64,000 nt of DNA. Origin: Bordetella genomosp. 4. GTDB taxonomy: Bacteria > Pseudomonadota > Gammaproteobacteria > Burkholderiales > Burkholderiaceae_B. The stretch lies in assembly GCF_002261185.1 (NCBI RefSeq), contig NZ_NEVQ01000001.1, positions 124,001 to 188,000 on the forward strand, in the 5' to 3' direction. Under the pieces are notes generated by a model. The model saw only the letters and a list, made by a program, of their open reading frames with translations. It had not been told where the DNA came from and did not search any database. The translations under genes were made by a program, and so were the position numbers. The stretch's first letter is position 1. Each line of letters starts with the position of its first letter. Shown here piece after piece: positions 53,277 to 61,554 of the stretch.

Positions 53277-54239
53277 TTACTTCAGCAGGCCGGCTTCTTT
53301 GTAGAATTTTTCGGCGCCCGGGTGGAACGGGATGCCAGCGCCTTTGACGGCGTTTTCCTTGGTGATCAGCTTGCCTTTGGCGTGACCGTTGTCCAGCACT
53401 TTACGGGTTTCCGCGTTGTAGAGGGCTTTGGTGATGTCGTAGATGGTGTCGTCGGACAGCTTGGCAGAGGTCACCATTTGCGCATTGACGGAGATGGTCT
53501 TGATCTCGCCCACGCCCTGGTACATGCCGGCGGCGATGGTATCGGGTGTGAAGAACTGTTGTTCGCTGCGCAGTTTGTCAATCTCGGGGCCGACCAGGGG
53601 AACGAGCTCGATACCTGCGCCGCTGGAAGCCAGTTCCGCGATTGCACCGGCGGGTGCGCCGCCTACAAAGAAGAATGCGTCCAGGCCGCCGTCGCGGATC
53701 TTGTCGCCGGCTTGGTTGGGCTTCAGATATTCGGCTTTGATGTCCTTGTCGGTCATCCCGTACGCGCCGAGGATCAGGCGCACGTCGACCAAGGTGCCCG
53801 AGCCGGGCTCATCCATCGAGACGCGCTTGCCGCGCAGGTCGGCAACGGATTTGATGCCGGAGCCCTTGCGTGCGACCAGGTGGATGCTTTCGGGATAGAG
53901 CGTAGCGATCAAGCGCAGATTTTCGGCTTTGGGTTTGCCGTCGAACGTGCCTGTGCCGGTGTAGGCCCAATAAGCGACATCGGATTGCGTGAAGCCGGCC
54001 TCGAGCGAGCCGCCCAGGATGCCGTTGATGTTGGCGACTGAACCATTCGAGGCAACCGCCGTCGCGATGAGCTTGCCCGGTTGCGAAATCGCGTTGGCGA
54101 TCATGCCGCCTACGGGATAGTACGTGCCCGCGGTGCCGCCGGTACCGATGCGAAAGAATTGTTGTGCGTGCACAGTGCCGACACTGCCGGCAACGGCCAG
54201 CGCGACGGTCAAGGTCTTGATCCAGTTTTTCAACGACAT
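53277..54239 (-). CDS. TAXI family TRAP transporter solute receptor
   Basis: This 320-residue periplasmic binding protein has a signal peptide ending in VHAQ (hydrophobic LTVALAVAGSVGTV). The mature start is FFRIGTGGTAGTYYPVGGMI, diagnostic of TAXI receptors. ATG 54239 gives the proper signal peptide; an upstream in-frame start adds 12 residues without similarity. It is the first gene of the TRAP unit and is divergent from the aldolase-like gene, suggesting shared control and cargo. Confidence 0.94.
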   Translation of the reverse strand: MSLKNWIKTLTVALAVAGSVGTVHAQQFFRIGTGGTAGTYYPVGGMIANAISQPGKLIATAVASNGSVANINGILGGSLEAGFTQSDVAYWAYTGTGTFDGKPKAENLRLIATLYPESIHLVARKGSGIKSVADLRGKRVSMDEPGSGTLVDVRLILGAYGMTDKDIKAEYLKPNQAGDKIRDGGLDAFFFVGGAPAGAIAELASSGAGIELVPLVGPEIDKLRSEQQFFTPDTIAAGMYQGVGEIKTISVNAQMVTSAKLSDDTIYDITKALYNAETRKVLDNGHAKGKLITKENAVKGAGIPFHPGAEKFYKEAGLLK

Positions 54240-54334
54240 GAAGCTTCTCCAGGTGCGGGTGTTTTCGATCCCCACGCGATTTTGTCACGCGAGGGATTCG
54301 GCGAGGCATAGGGTTTGCCTGGGGGATACACTAT

Positions 54335-54349
54335 GTACTTCTCCAGTAC
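54335..54349. promoter_or_regulatory. Small dyad in the TRAP / aldolase divergent region
   Basis: GTACT (54335-54339) and AGTAC (54345-54349) form a 15-bp dyad in the 158-bp divergent spacer. GntR-family sites often have this shape, but no regulator gene is adjacent. Weak candidate. Confidence 0.2.
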
Positions 54350-54397
54350 GCCGGATTCGATGGCGTTCATGTTCGTTCGAAAAGGAAACGCGCATCC

Positions 54398-55597
54398 ATG
54401 GCCGCCATCCCTGCCGCCCCGATTTTGACCTTGCCGCCTGCCGCAGTGCCAGGCGATTCGCTCGCGCACGTCGACACGCCCAGCTTGGTGCTGGATCTGG
54501 ACGCGTTCGAATCGAATCTGCGTGCAATGCAGGCCTGGGCCGATCGTCATGGCGTGAACCTGCGGCCGCACGGCAAGGCCCACAAATGTCCGGAAGTCGC
54601 GCGGCGTCAGATCGCATTGGGCGCCCGCGGGATCTGCTGCCAGAAAGTCAGCGAGGCCTTGCCGTTTGTCGAGGCGGGCATTGACGACATTCATATCAGT
54701 AACGAGGTCGTAGGCCCGGCCAAGCTGGCCTTGTTGGCGCAATTGGCCCGCGTGGCGCGTGTCAGCGTGTGCGTCGATGATGCAGGGAATCTGGTCGATA
54801 TCTCGGCCGCCATGGTCGCGGCCCAGGCACAGGTCGAAGTGTTGGTCGAAGTCAATGTGGGCCAGGGACGCTGCGGCGTGTCGGATGCAGCCTTGGTGCT
54901 GGCGTTGGCGCAGCAGGCTCAAACCTTGCCTGGCGTGAGTTTTGGCGGATTGCAGGCCTATCACGGTTCGGTGCAGCACGTGCGCAGCCATGGCGAGCGC
55001 GCCGCCGAGGCGGCTCGGGCCGCACAGGCTGCCGCAGACTATGCCAATCATCTGCGCGCGGCTGGCATCGCCTGTGATCGCATTACGGGTGCAGGGACCG
55101 GCAGCGCCGAGTTTGACGCTGCATCGGGCGTCTACACCGAGTTGCAGGCCGGTTCGTACGCGTTCATGGACGGCGACTATGGTGCGAACGACTGGTCTGA
55201 CGCGTTGGCTTTTCGCAACAGTCTGTTTTTGCTGACCACAGTGATGAGTGTGCCCGCGGCCGACCGTGCAATCGTGGATGCCGGCCTGAAATCGACGACC
55301 GTGGAGTGTGGCTTGCCCCGGATCGCGGAATCAGTCGGGTTGCAATACACGGCCGCCAATGATGAGCACGGCGTGTTAAAGACGCCTCAGGCCGTCTCGG
55401 CCATGGAGCGTTCTGACGCCAAATCAGCCTCGGACGGTGCTTATTCCCAGGGTTCAGGCGTACGTCTGGGCGATAAGCTGCGATTGATCCCGTCGCACGT
55501 GGATCCGACATTCAATCTGCATGACCAGCTCGTGACCTACCGCAATGGCGTGGTCGAAGGCGTGTGGGATATCGCTGCCCGAGGGTTGAGCCGATAA
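54398..55597 (+). CDS. D-threonine aldolase / 3-hydroxyaspartate aldolase-like PLP enzyme (DSD1 family)
   Basis: This 399-residue fold-type III PLP enzyme has the PLP lysine Lys60 in RPHGKAHKCPEVARRQ and the C-terminal metal site His367 and Asp369 in IPSHVDPTFNLHD, as in D-threonine aldolase. Such enzymes cleave D-3-hydroxy amino acids to glycine or glyoxylate-related products plus an aldehyde, or act as D-serine/3-hydroxyaspartate lyases. It is divergent from a TAXI-TRAP importer and upstream of an aminotransferase, pointing to catabolism of an imported 3-hydroxy amino acid. The exact reaction is not decided. Confidence 0.87.
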   Translation: MAAIPAAPILTLPPAAVPGDSLAHVDTPSLVLDLDAFESNLRAMQAWADRHGVNLRPHGKAHKCPEVARRQIALGARGICCQKVSEALPFVEAGIDDIHISNEVVGPAKLALLAQLARVARVSVCVDDAGNLVDISAAMVAAQAQVEVLVEVNVGQGRCGVSDAALVLALAQQAQTLPGVSFGGLQAYHGSVQHVRSHGERAAEAARAAQAAADYANHLRAAGIACDRITGAGTGSAEFDAASGVYTELQAGSYAFMDGDYGANDWSDALAFRNSLFLLTTVMSVPAADRAIVDAGLKSTTVECGLPRIAESVGLQYTAANDEHGVLKTPQAVSAMERSDAKSASDGAYSQGSGVRLGDKLRLIPSHVDPTFNLHDQLVTYRNGVVEGVWDIAARGLSR

Positions 55598-55603
55598 CGG
55601 ACA

Positions 55604-55620
55604 GGCCGGTGGCACCGGCC
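55604..55620 (+). terminator. Weak hairpin after the aldolase-like gene
   Basis: GGCCGG (55604-55609) and CCGGCC (55615-55620) form a 6-bp stem with a TGGCA loop, followed by CGTTTGT. It is short and lacks a full T-run, so partial termination at best. Confidence 0.35.
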
Positions 55621-55725
55621 CGTTTGTGCCGATTGCCGTGCGCGTACTGCGCCAGCGGCAACAATACGGTGCTAAATTCTTTAATTCTTCCTTTTCTTTA
55701 GTTTTCCCATTCCGTAGGAACCGCC

Positions 55726-56919
55726 ATGGAATTCAGCCAGTTCAACGTCAACGCCCTCATGGAGATCACCTCCCGCCCGGACCTCGTGTTCGTGCGAGGC
55801 CAGGGCTCGTGGCTGGAGGACCATACCGGCAAGCGATATCTGGACTTTATTCAGGGCTGGGCCGTCAACACGCTGGGTCACTGCGATCCGGCGATGAAAA
55901 AAGCCCTGCTGGAGCAAGCCGACAAGCTGATGAACCCCTCGCCGGCGTTCTACAACCAGCCGTCCATCGATCTGGCGCTGCGTCTGACCGGCGCATCGTG
56001 TTTTGACCGCGTTTTCTTTGCCAACAGCGGCGCAGAGGCCAACGAGGGCGCCATCAAACTGGCGCGCAAATGGGGCCGCGTGAATCGCAATGGCGCCTAC
56101 AAGATCATCACGATGAACCATGGCTTTCATGGCCGTACGCTGGCGACGATGTCGGCCTCGGGCAAGCCCGGTTGGGACACGATGTTTGCGCCCCAGGTTG
56201 AGGGTTTCCCCAAGGCCGAGCTGAACGACCTCGATTCGGTACGTGCGCTGATCGATGACAAGACCGTGGCCATCATGCTCGAGCCGGTACAAGGCGAGGC
56301 AGGTGTCAATCCCGCGACGCGCGAATTCATGCAAGGCCTGCGCAAGCTGGCTGATGAGCACAAGCTGCTGTTGATCGTCGACGAAGTGCAAACCGGCATG
56401 GGCCGTACGGGCTCGATGTTTGCCTATCAGCAATTCGACGTGGTGCCGGACATCATGACGCTGGCCAAAGGCATTGGCGGTGGCGTGCCGCTGGCCGCAT
56501 TGCTGGCGCGCCAAGACGTTTGCGTGTTCTCGCACGGCGATCAAGGCGGCACGTACAACGGCAATCCTCTGATGGCCGCCGTGGGTGTAGCGGTATTTGA
56601 TACCTTGGTGTCGCCGGGCTTCATGGAGTCGGTGCAGGCGCGCGCCAAGCAGTTGTCCGAAGGCCTGCTGGCGTTGTCGGCCAAATGGGGCATGGGCGGC
56701 GAGCGTGGCATGGGTCTGCTGCGCGCCCTGGTGCTGGATCGCGATGACGGGCCTGCGATTGTCGATGCCGCTCGCGTTCTGGAGCCGCAAGGCATGCTGT
56801 TGAACGCGCCGCGCGCCAATCTGCTGCGCTTCATGCCGGCGTTGAACGTCAGCGAGCAAGAAGTCGCGCAAATGCTGACCTTGCTGGATCAGGTGATTGC
56901 GTCGGTACGTAAGAGCTGA
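55726..56919 (+). CDS. Class-III PLP aminotransferase (acetylornithine aminotransferase-like)
   Basis: This 397-residue PLP enzyme of the ornithine/acetylornithine aminotransferase group has the PLP lysine Lys248 in LAKGIGGGVPLAA, the aspartate-containing VDEVQTGMGRTGSMFAY and the NSGAEANEGAIKLAR phosphate site. It transfers an amino group from an omega-amino acid or acetylornithine to 2-oxoglutarate. Its position behind the aldolase-like gene (128-bp gap containing a weak hairpin) could mean a linked pathway or an independent argD. A strong terminator follows. Confidence 0.88.
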   Translation: MEFSQFNVNALMEITSRPDLVFVRGQGSWLEDHTGKRYLDFIQGWAVNTLGHCDPAMKKALLEQADKLMNPSPAFYNQPSIDLALRLTGASCFDRVFFANSGAEANEGAIKLARKWGRVNRNGAYKIITMNHGFHGRTLATMSASGKPGWDTMFAPQVEGFPKAELNDLDSVRALIDDKTVAIMLEPVQGEAGVNPATREFMQGLRKLADEHKLLLIVDEVQTGMGRTGSMFAYQQFDVVPDIMTLAKGIGGGVPLAALLARQDVCVFSHGDQGGTYNGNPLMAAVGVAVFDTLVSPGFMESVQARAKQLSEGLLALSAKWGMGGERGMGLLRALVLDRDDGPAIVDAARVLEPQGMLLNAPRANLLRFMPALNVSEQEVAQMLTLLDQVIASVRKS

Positions 56920-56936
56920 TCAGGGCTAACGCTATG

Positions 56937-56970
56937 ATGCAAAAGGGGCGCGGTTGCGCCCCTTTTGCAT
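56937..56970. terminator. Strong bidirectional terminator after the aminotransferase
   Basis: ATGCAAAAGGGGCGC (56937-56951) and GCGCCCCTTTTGCAT (56956-56970) form a perfect 15-bp stem with a GGTT loop. The A4/T4 tracts lie inside the stem. It separates the plus-strand aminotransferase from the convergent acyl-CoA ligase operon. Confidence 0.88.
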
Positions 56971-57029
56971 TGATGTCCATGAAGCTCAGAACCGCATGCG
57001 TTTCATCGCGCTGCATCGGACGGGGCCGA

Positions 57030-58673
57030 TCAGCCGCTTTCACCGTTCGCCGAATTCAACGCGGCGGCCTGATCACGTAAAACGAATTTCTGGACTTTAC
57101 CGGTCGCGGTTTTGGGCAACTCGCAAAAGACTACCGTGCGTGGCACTTTGAATCGTGCGAGATGTTCGCGGCAATAACGCAGTACGTCGTCTTCTGTGCA
57201 CATTGCTCCGGGTTTGAGTGTGACGAAGGCGCATGGCGTTTCACCCCATGTGGTGTCCGGCCTTGCCACTACCGCTGCTTCCAGGATGTCGGGATGCCGG
57301 TACAACACGCTTTCGACCTCTACTGTCGAAATGTTTTCTCCGCCCGAGATGATGATGTCTTTGGCGCGATCCTTGATCTCGATATAACCGTCGGGATGCA
57401 TGACACCCAGGTCTCCGGAGTGAAACCATCCGCCCGCAAAGGCCTGTGCGGTCGCATCGGGATTGCGCAGATAGCCTTTCATGAGCGTGTTGCCACGCAG
57501 CACGATTTCTCCCATGGTCTTGCCATCGGCGGGTACCGGGCGTAGTTCGTCGTCGACGACTTGTACGTGCTCTACATTGAGTTTGCGCACGCCGATGCGT
57601 GCCTTGAGCGCGGCGCGTTCGGCTAGAGGCAGCTCATCCCATTCATCATGCCAGGCACAACTGATGGACGGCCCGTAGGTCTCCGTCAGCCCATATAAAT
57701 GTGTGACGCCTATGCCGAGTTGTTCCATGGATTCGATCACGGCGGCTGGCGGCGCTGCGCCACCGGTCAATACTTGTACAGGATGCGTGGCGCGGTACTG
57801 GAATTGTTTGGGTGCATTGATCAGCATGCTCAGCACGACGGGAGCTGCGCAAAAGAAGCCGACATGGTGACGCCGGATGGCCTCGAAAATCGCTGCGGGC
57901 TCGACGCGGCGCAGGCAGACGCTGGTACCTGCCAGCGCGGCGAGCGTCCACGGAAAGCACCATCCGTTGCAGTGGAACATGGGCAATGTCCACAAATACA
58001 CGGCATGCGGAGGCATGCCGCACGCCAGTACATTGCCGGTGGCATTGAGATAGGCGCCGCGATGGTGATAGACGACGCCTTTAGGGTTGCCGGTGGTGCC
58101 GGACGTATAGTTCAGGCAAATGCTCTGCCATTCGTCGGCCGGCCATTCCCAAGCATGATCCGAGGGCTGTGCCGCCAGCCAGGATTCGTATTCCGCGTCG
58201 CCCAATGTGCCGTGATCACCATGGTATTCGCGGTCCTCGATGCGGACGGTGCGCGGCGGCGTGGAGAGCCTGGAGAGCACGTCGCTCACGAGTTCCGCAT
58301 ATTCGCTGTCATACAGGAACACGGTGGCGCGGCCATGTTCCAGGATGAACGCCAAGGTGGCAGCATCCAGCCGGGTATTCAAAGCATTGAGCACCGCACC
58401 GGCCATCGGCACGCCGAAATGCGCCTCGTATAGCGCGGGCGTGTTCGGCGCCAGAATGGCCACCACATCGTCGCGGCGAACGCCCCAAGCCTGCAGCGCT
58501 GCCGCCATTTGTTGGCAGCGTTCTCGCGTGGTTTGCCAGTCCTGGCGGTAGTCGCCATGCAGCAGCGCGGGTCTCTGTGGATAAACGTCCGCGGCCCACT
58601 GCAGAAAACCCAACGGGGTCAGCGCGACGTGATTGGCGGGATTGGGTGGCAAAGCATCATTCGGATCAGTCAT
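57030..58673 (-). CDS. AMP-forming acyl-CoA synthetase (medium/long-chain type)
   Basis: This 547-residue adenylate-forming enzyme activates a carboxylic acid to its CoA thioester. The P-loop-like motif NYTSGTTGNPKGVVYHHRG, the YGLTETYGP motif, the hinge region GWFHSGDLGVMHPDGYIEIKD and the C-terminal catalytic Lys in PKTATGKVQKF are present. ATG 58673 (MTDPNDALPPNP) is chosen; the frame is open upstream without similarity. It is the last gene of a minus-strand operon with AtuA-like proteins and a second CoA ligase. Confidence 0.92.
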   Translation of the reverse strand: MTDPNDALPPNPANHVALTPLGFLQWAADVYPQRPALLHGDYRQDWQTTRERCQQMAAALQAWGVRRDDVVAILAPNTPALYEAHFGVPMAGAVLNALNTRLDAATLAFILEHGRATVFLYDSEYAELVSDVLSRLSTPPRTVRIEDREYHGDHGTLGDAEYESWLAAQPSDHAWEWPADEWQSICLNYTSGTTGNPKGVVYHHRGAYLNATGNVLACGMPPHAVYLWTLPMFHCNGWCFPWTLAALAGTSVCLRRVEPAAIFEAIRRHHVGFFCAAPVVLSMLINAPKQFQYRATHPVQVLTGGAAPPAAVIESMEQLGIGVTHLYGLTETYGPSISCAWHDEWDELPLAERAALKARIGVRKLNVEHVQVVDDELRPVPADGKTMGEIVLRGNTLMKGYLRNPDATAQAFAGGWFHSGDLGVMHPDGYIEIKDRAKDIIISGGENISTVEVESVLYRHPDILEAAVVARPDTTWGETPCAFVTLKPGAMCTEDDVLRYCREHLARFKVPRTVVFCELPKTATGKVQKFVLRDQAAALNSANGESG

Positions 58674-58768
58674 CGTGGTCTCTTTTGATGCAGCGCAGAC
58701 ATTCAATGGTGCGTCTCCTGCCATGTCAGCGCGACTTGGGTTTCCAGAAAAAAACCTGCACGCCCTAT

Positions 58769-59125
58769 TTATACCTCTTGAGGCCCGCGTAGTAACGGTA
58801 ACCATGCGTCGGGGACCTCCAATTCGAAGCGTAATACTGCACTGGCAAGCGCTTTACCGTAGTTGTCGATGGCCAGGCTGCGCGATACGCCGCCGCCTAA
58901 TGCGCCTTGCAGCACAAAGTTCAAGACGCCCAGGCCATCGACGTCGTAGCGGGTGATGGTGCCGCGCACCGCTGTGCCGTTATAGATCGATCGCATGGCG
59001 TCGACCGTCAGGGTTTGTTTTATCAGTGGATAAAACACGGGCTCGTAGGCGATGACAGCGATATTCGAGGTGTTGCCCTTGTCGCCCGAACGGGTATGGG
59101 CGATACGTCGCAAGTTGACTCTCAT
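58769..59125 (-). CDS. AtuA-type C-terminal ferredoxin-fold protein
   Basis: This 118-residue protein resembles the small C-terminal domain of acyclic-terpene-utilisation AtuA proteins (RIAHTRSGDKGNTSNIAVIAY and VLQGALGGGVSRSL). In many genomes it is fused to the larger AtuA domain; here it is a separate gene 9 bp downstream of that domain's gene, so the two products are expected to associate. The enzymatic role of AtuA is not firmly established. Confidence 0.85.
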   Translation of the reverse strand: MRVNLRRIAHTRSGDKGNTSNIAVIAYEPVFYPLIKQTLTVDAMRSIYNGTAVRGTITRYDVDGLGVLNFVLQGALGGGVSRSLAIDNYGKALASAVLRFELEVPDAWLPLLRGPQEV

Positions 59126-59134
59126 GTTGTCTCC

Positions 59135-60499
59135 TTAGACGAATTCAATCGTGCAATGAACCGACTCGCGTGGTACCAGGGCGGACCACAGGCCGATGAC
59201 TTCGCGTACACGGTCTTGATGCGGTACGCGCTTGCCTGTCGATGCCAGACCGCATACCGCCATGCCGTCGACTTCGCGGCCGATTTTTTCTGCTTGCGCA
59301 CGCGTAGCGCAACGTGCCGCGATGCGTACGGCGATCTCTGCGGGAACATGATTCGGTGATGGCGGTGCAGAGGCGGCGCCATGCACCGCGTTCAAGCCGA
59401 TAAAATCAATGCGCAAATCATCGGCCTGCAAATTGGCCATGCGTAATCGCTCTCGCAAAATCGTATCGGCCAATCGGGCTTTTTCCAGGCATCCCGGGCC
59501 CGCGAAAAAGAACATGTCCTCGCCGATGTAACCCTCGGTGCATCCCACTGAAACTTTGAGCGTCGCGGTGCGGGGGTGTCCCGAAATTCCGCGGACTGTG
59601 ACGCGGTTTTCACCCGTCTGCTCCAGTTGTGCGGTCGTGAAGTCCACCACCACATCGGGGGTGACATAGCGCGCAGGGTCGTGCACCTCGTAGAACATCT
59701 GTTCTTTTACGGTACGCAGATCGATGCAGCCGCCCGTGCCGCTGACCTTGCCGATCTCGGCGGTGCCGTCCGCGTCGACATCTGCATAAGGAAACGCGAG
59801 GTTCCAGGGTTCGGGCACATCTTTGTAGCCAGGATCGCCAAAATAGCCGCCGGTGACTTGGGCGCCGCATTCGAGCAGATGGCCGATGCCGCTGCCCTGC
59901 CCCAGTTTGTCCCAGTCGTCATGACGCCAACCGTAGTGGTGCATCATGGGCGCGAGAAATAACGATGGATCGGCAACACGGCCGGTGATGACGATATCGG
60001 CACCCTGGTCCAACGCTTGCACGATGGCCTCGGCCCCTGCATAGGGTTCGGCCGAGATCAAGGTATCGTGCAGCGATGCAATCGGCGCACCGCTTTCCAT
60101 GATCGACAGGCCGCTGGCGGCGATGGTGCTGCTGAGATCCGTGGCCGTGATGGCGGCGACTTTGGCGTTTTTCCAGCCGACTTCCGCACACAACTCTGCG
60201 ACGCGCCGGGCCGCGGCTTGGGGATGGATCCAGCCCTGGTTGGAGATGATGTGTGTACCGTTGGCCATGCAGTGCGGCAGTACCGCACGCATGCGATCGT
60301 CCAGCCAAGTGTCATAACCGGGAAAGCCCGGGTCGCGGCGTTTGCGGACCTGCGCGGCAGAGACCGTGGCTTCGGCCATGGTCTCAAAGCACAGAAAATC
60401 CAACTCACCGCGTTCGGCGTTCCAGCGCGCGGGATCGATGCGATCGCCCCACCAGCCAGCGCCGGAGCCGATACGCAATTTGTTCGAGTTGCGGGACAT
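59135..60499 (-). CDS. AtuA family protein, large domain (DUF1446)
   Basis: This 454-residue cytoplasmic protein matches the DUF1446/AtuA family (RIGSGAGWWGDRIDP, DIVITGRVADPSLFLAPM, TGGYFGDPGYKDVPE). AtuA is required for growth on acyclic terpenes in Pseudomonas, but related proteins occur in many acid-degradation clusters. It lies between a Bug-type receptor gene (51 bp upstream) and the small AtuA domain gene. Its substrate is presumed to be a CoA ester or acid made by the nearby ligases. Confidence 0.88.
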   Translation of the reverse strand: MSRNSNKLRIGSGAGWWGDRIDPARWNAERGELDFLCFETMAEATVSAAQVRKRRDPGFPGYDTWLDDRMRAVLPHCMANGTHIISNQGWIHPQAAARRVAELCAEVGWKNAKVAAITATDLSSTIAASGLSIMESGAPIASLHDTLISAEPYAGAEAIVQALDQGADIVITGRVADPSLFLAPMMHHYGWRHDDWDKLGQGSGIGHLLECGAQVTGGYFGDPGYKDVPEPWNLAFPYADVDADGTAEIGKVSGTGGCIDLRTVKEQMFYEVHDPARYVTPDVVVDFTTAQLEQTGENRVTVRGISGHPRTATLKVSVGCTEGYIGEDMFFFAGPGCLEKARLADTILRERLRMANLQADDLRIDFIGLNAVHGAASAPPSPNHVPAEIAVRIAARCATRAQAEKIGREVDGMAVCGLASTGKRVPHQDRVREVIGLWSALVPRESVHCTIEFV

Positions 60500-60550
60500 T
60501 GATCTCTCCTGATGAGTATGGCTATATGAGCGTTGTGGCGCGTGCCGCCA

Positions 60551-61528
60551 TCATTGCGGTTTGATTCCCGCGTTGCGGATGACTTGCTGCCACTTGTCGG
60601 TATCGGCGCGGATGGTGTCGCTGAACGCTTGTGGCGTGCTGGCAACCGGGATGGCGCCCAGGGCCTCGATCTGGCGGCGTACGGCTGGCTCGGCCACCGC
60701 GTTGGCGACGGCCGAATAGATACGGTTCACGATGGCGTCGGGTGTCCCGGCGGGGGCGAGTAAACCAAACCATGCGTTGACCTCATAGCCAGGGAGTCCG
60801 GCCTCGGCCACCGTGGGGACATTGGGTAATAGCGGCACGCGTGCGGGCGTCGTTACTGCCAGGGCCTTTACCGTACCTGCCTGGATCTGCCCCATGGCCG
60901 ACGGCAAGTTGTCTATCATCATCTGCACTTGGCCGCCGAGCAGATCAGTCATCGCCGGGGCGGATCCCTTGTATGGCACATGACGAATATCGACCTTGGC
61001 CATGCTGTTGAACAGCTCCCCGGACAGATGAGGCGAGCCCCCCAGACTGGTCGAAGCAAAATTCAATGCGCCTGGCGTACCTCGTGCGCGCTCGAGCAAT
61101 TCCGCGACGGTGGAGATGCCCAGCTTGGGACTGACCAACAAGACGTTCGGAGAGTTGGCAACCAATGTGACTGGCGCAAAGTCCCGCGCCGAGTCGTAAG
61201 GCATCTGCGCATAAATGAATTGATTGGTGACTTGCGTGCCTAGCGTGCCCATCACCACCGTGTAGCCATCGGGCTGCGCGCGTGCGACGGCTGCAGCGCC
61301 AATGCCGCCGCCAGCACCGGGGCGGTTTTCGACGACCATGTTCTGGCCCAGGCGGTTGCCGGCTTCGCGGGCGACGAGACGCGCCAGCAGATCGGTCGTG
61401 CCTCCGGGCGGAAACGGCACGATCAAGGTGATGGGACGTGTTGGCCAGTCGGGTGTCTTCTGGGCATGAGCTGCCGGTGCAAAAGGGATTGCCGACATCA
61501 ACACCATGGATAAGAACAAACCGCGCAT
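60551..61528 (-). CDS. Bug family (tripartite tricarboxylate transporter) solute receptor
   Basis: This 325-residue periplasmic receptor has a signal peptide ending AAHAQ and the Bug hallmarks WPTRPITLIVPFPPGGTTD, VVENRPGAGGGIGAA and PTVAEAGLPGYEVNAWFGL. No TctA/TctB membrane genes lie in the window, as is common for Bug receptors in Bordetella-like genomes. It lies between AtuA and a CoA ligase in the same direction, so it probably delivers the acid that these enzymes degrade. Confidence 0.93.
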   Translation of the reverse strand: MRGLFLSMVLMSAIPFAPAAHAQKTPDWPTRPITLIVPFPPGGTTDLLARLVAREAGNRLGQNMVVENRPGAGGGIGAAAVARAQPDGYTVVMGTLGTQVTNQFIYAQMPYDSARDFAPVTLVANSPNVLLVSPKLGISTVAELLERARGTPGALNFASTSLGGSPHLSGELFNSMAKVDIRHVPYKGSAPAMTDLLGGQVQMMIDNLPSAMGQIQAGTVKALAVTTPARVPLLPNVPTVAEAGLPGYEVNAWFGLLAPAGTPDAIVNRIYSAVANAVAEPAVRRQIEALGAIPVASTPQAFSDTIRADTDKWQQVIRNAGIKPQ

Positions 61529-61554
61529 GGGTGTCTCCAGATAGTTGTGGTGCT

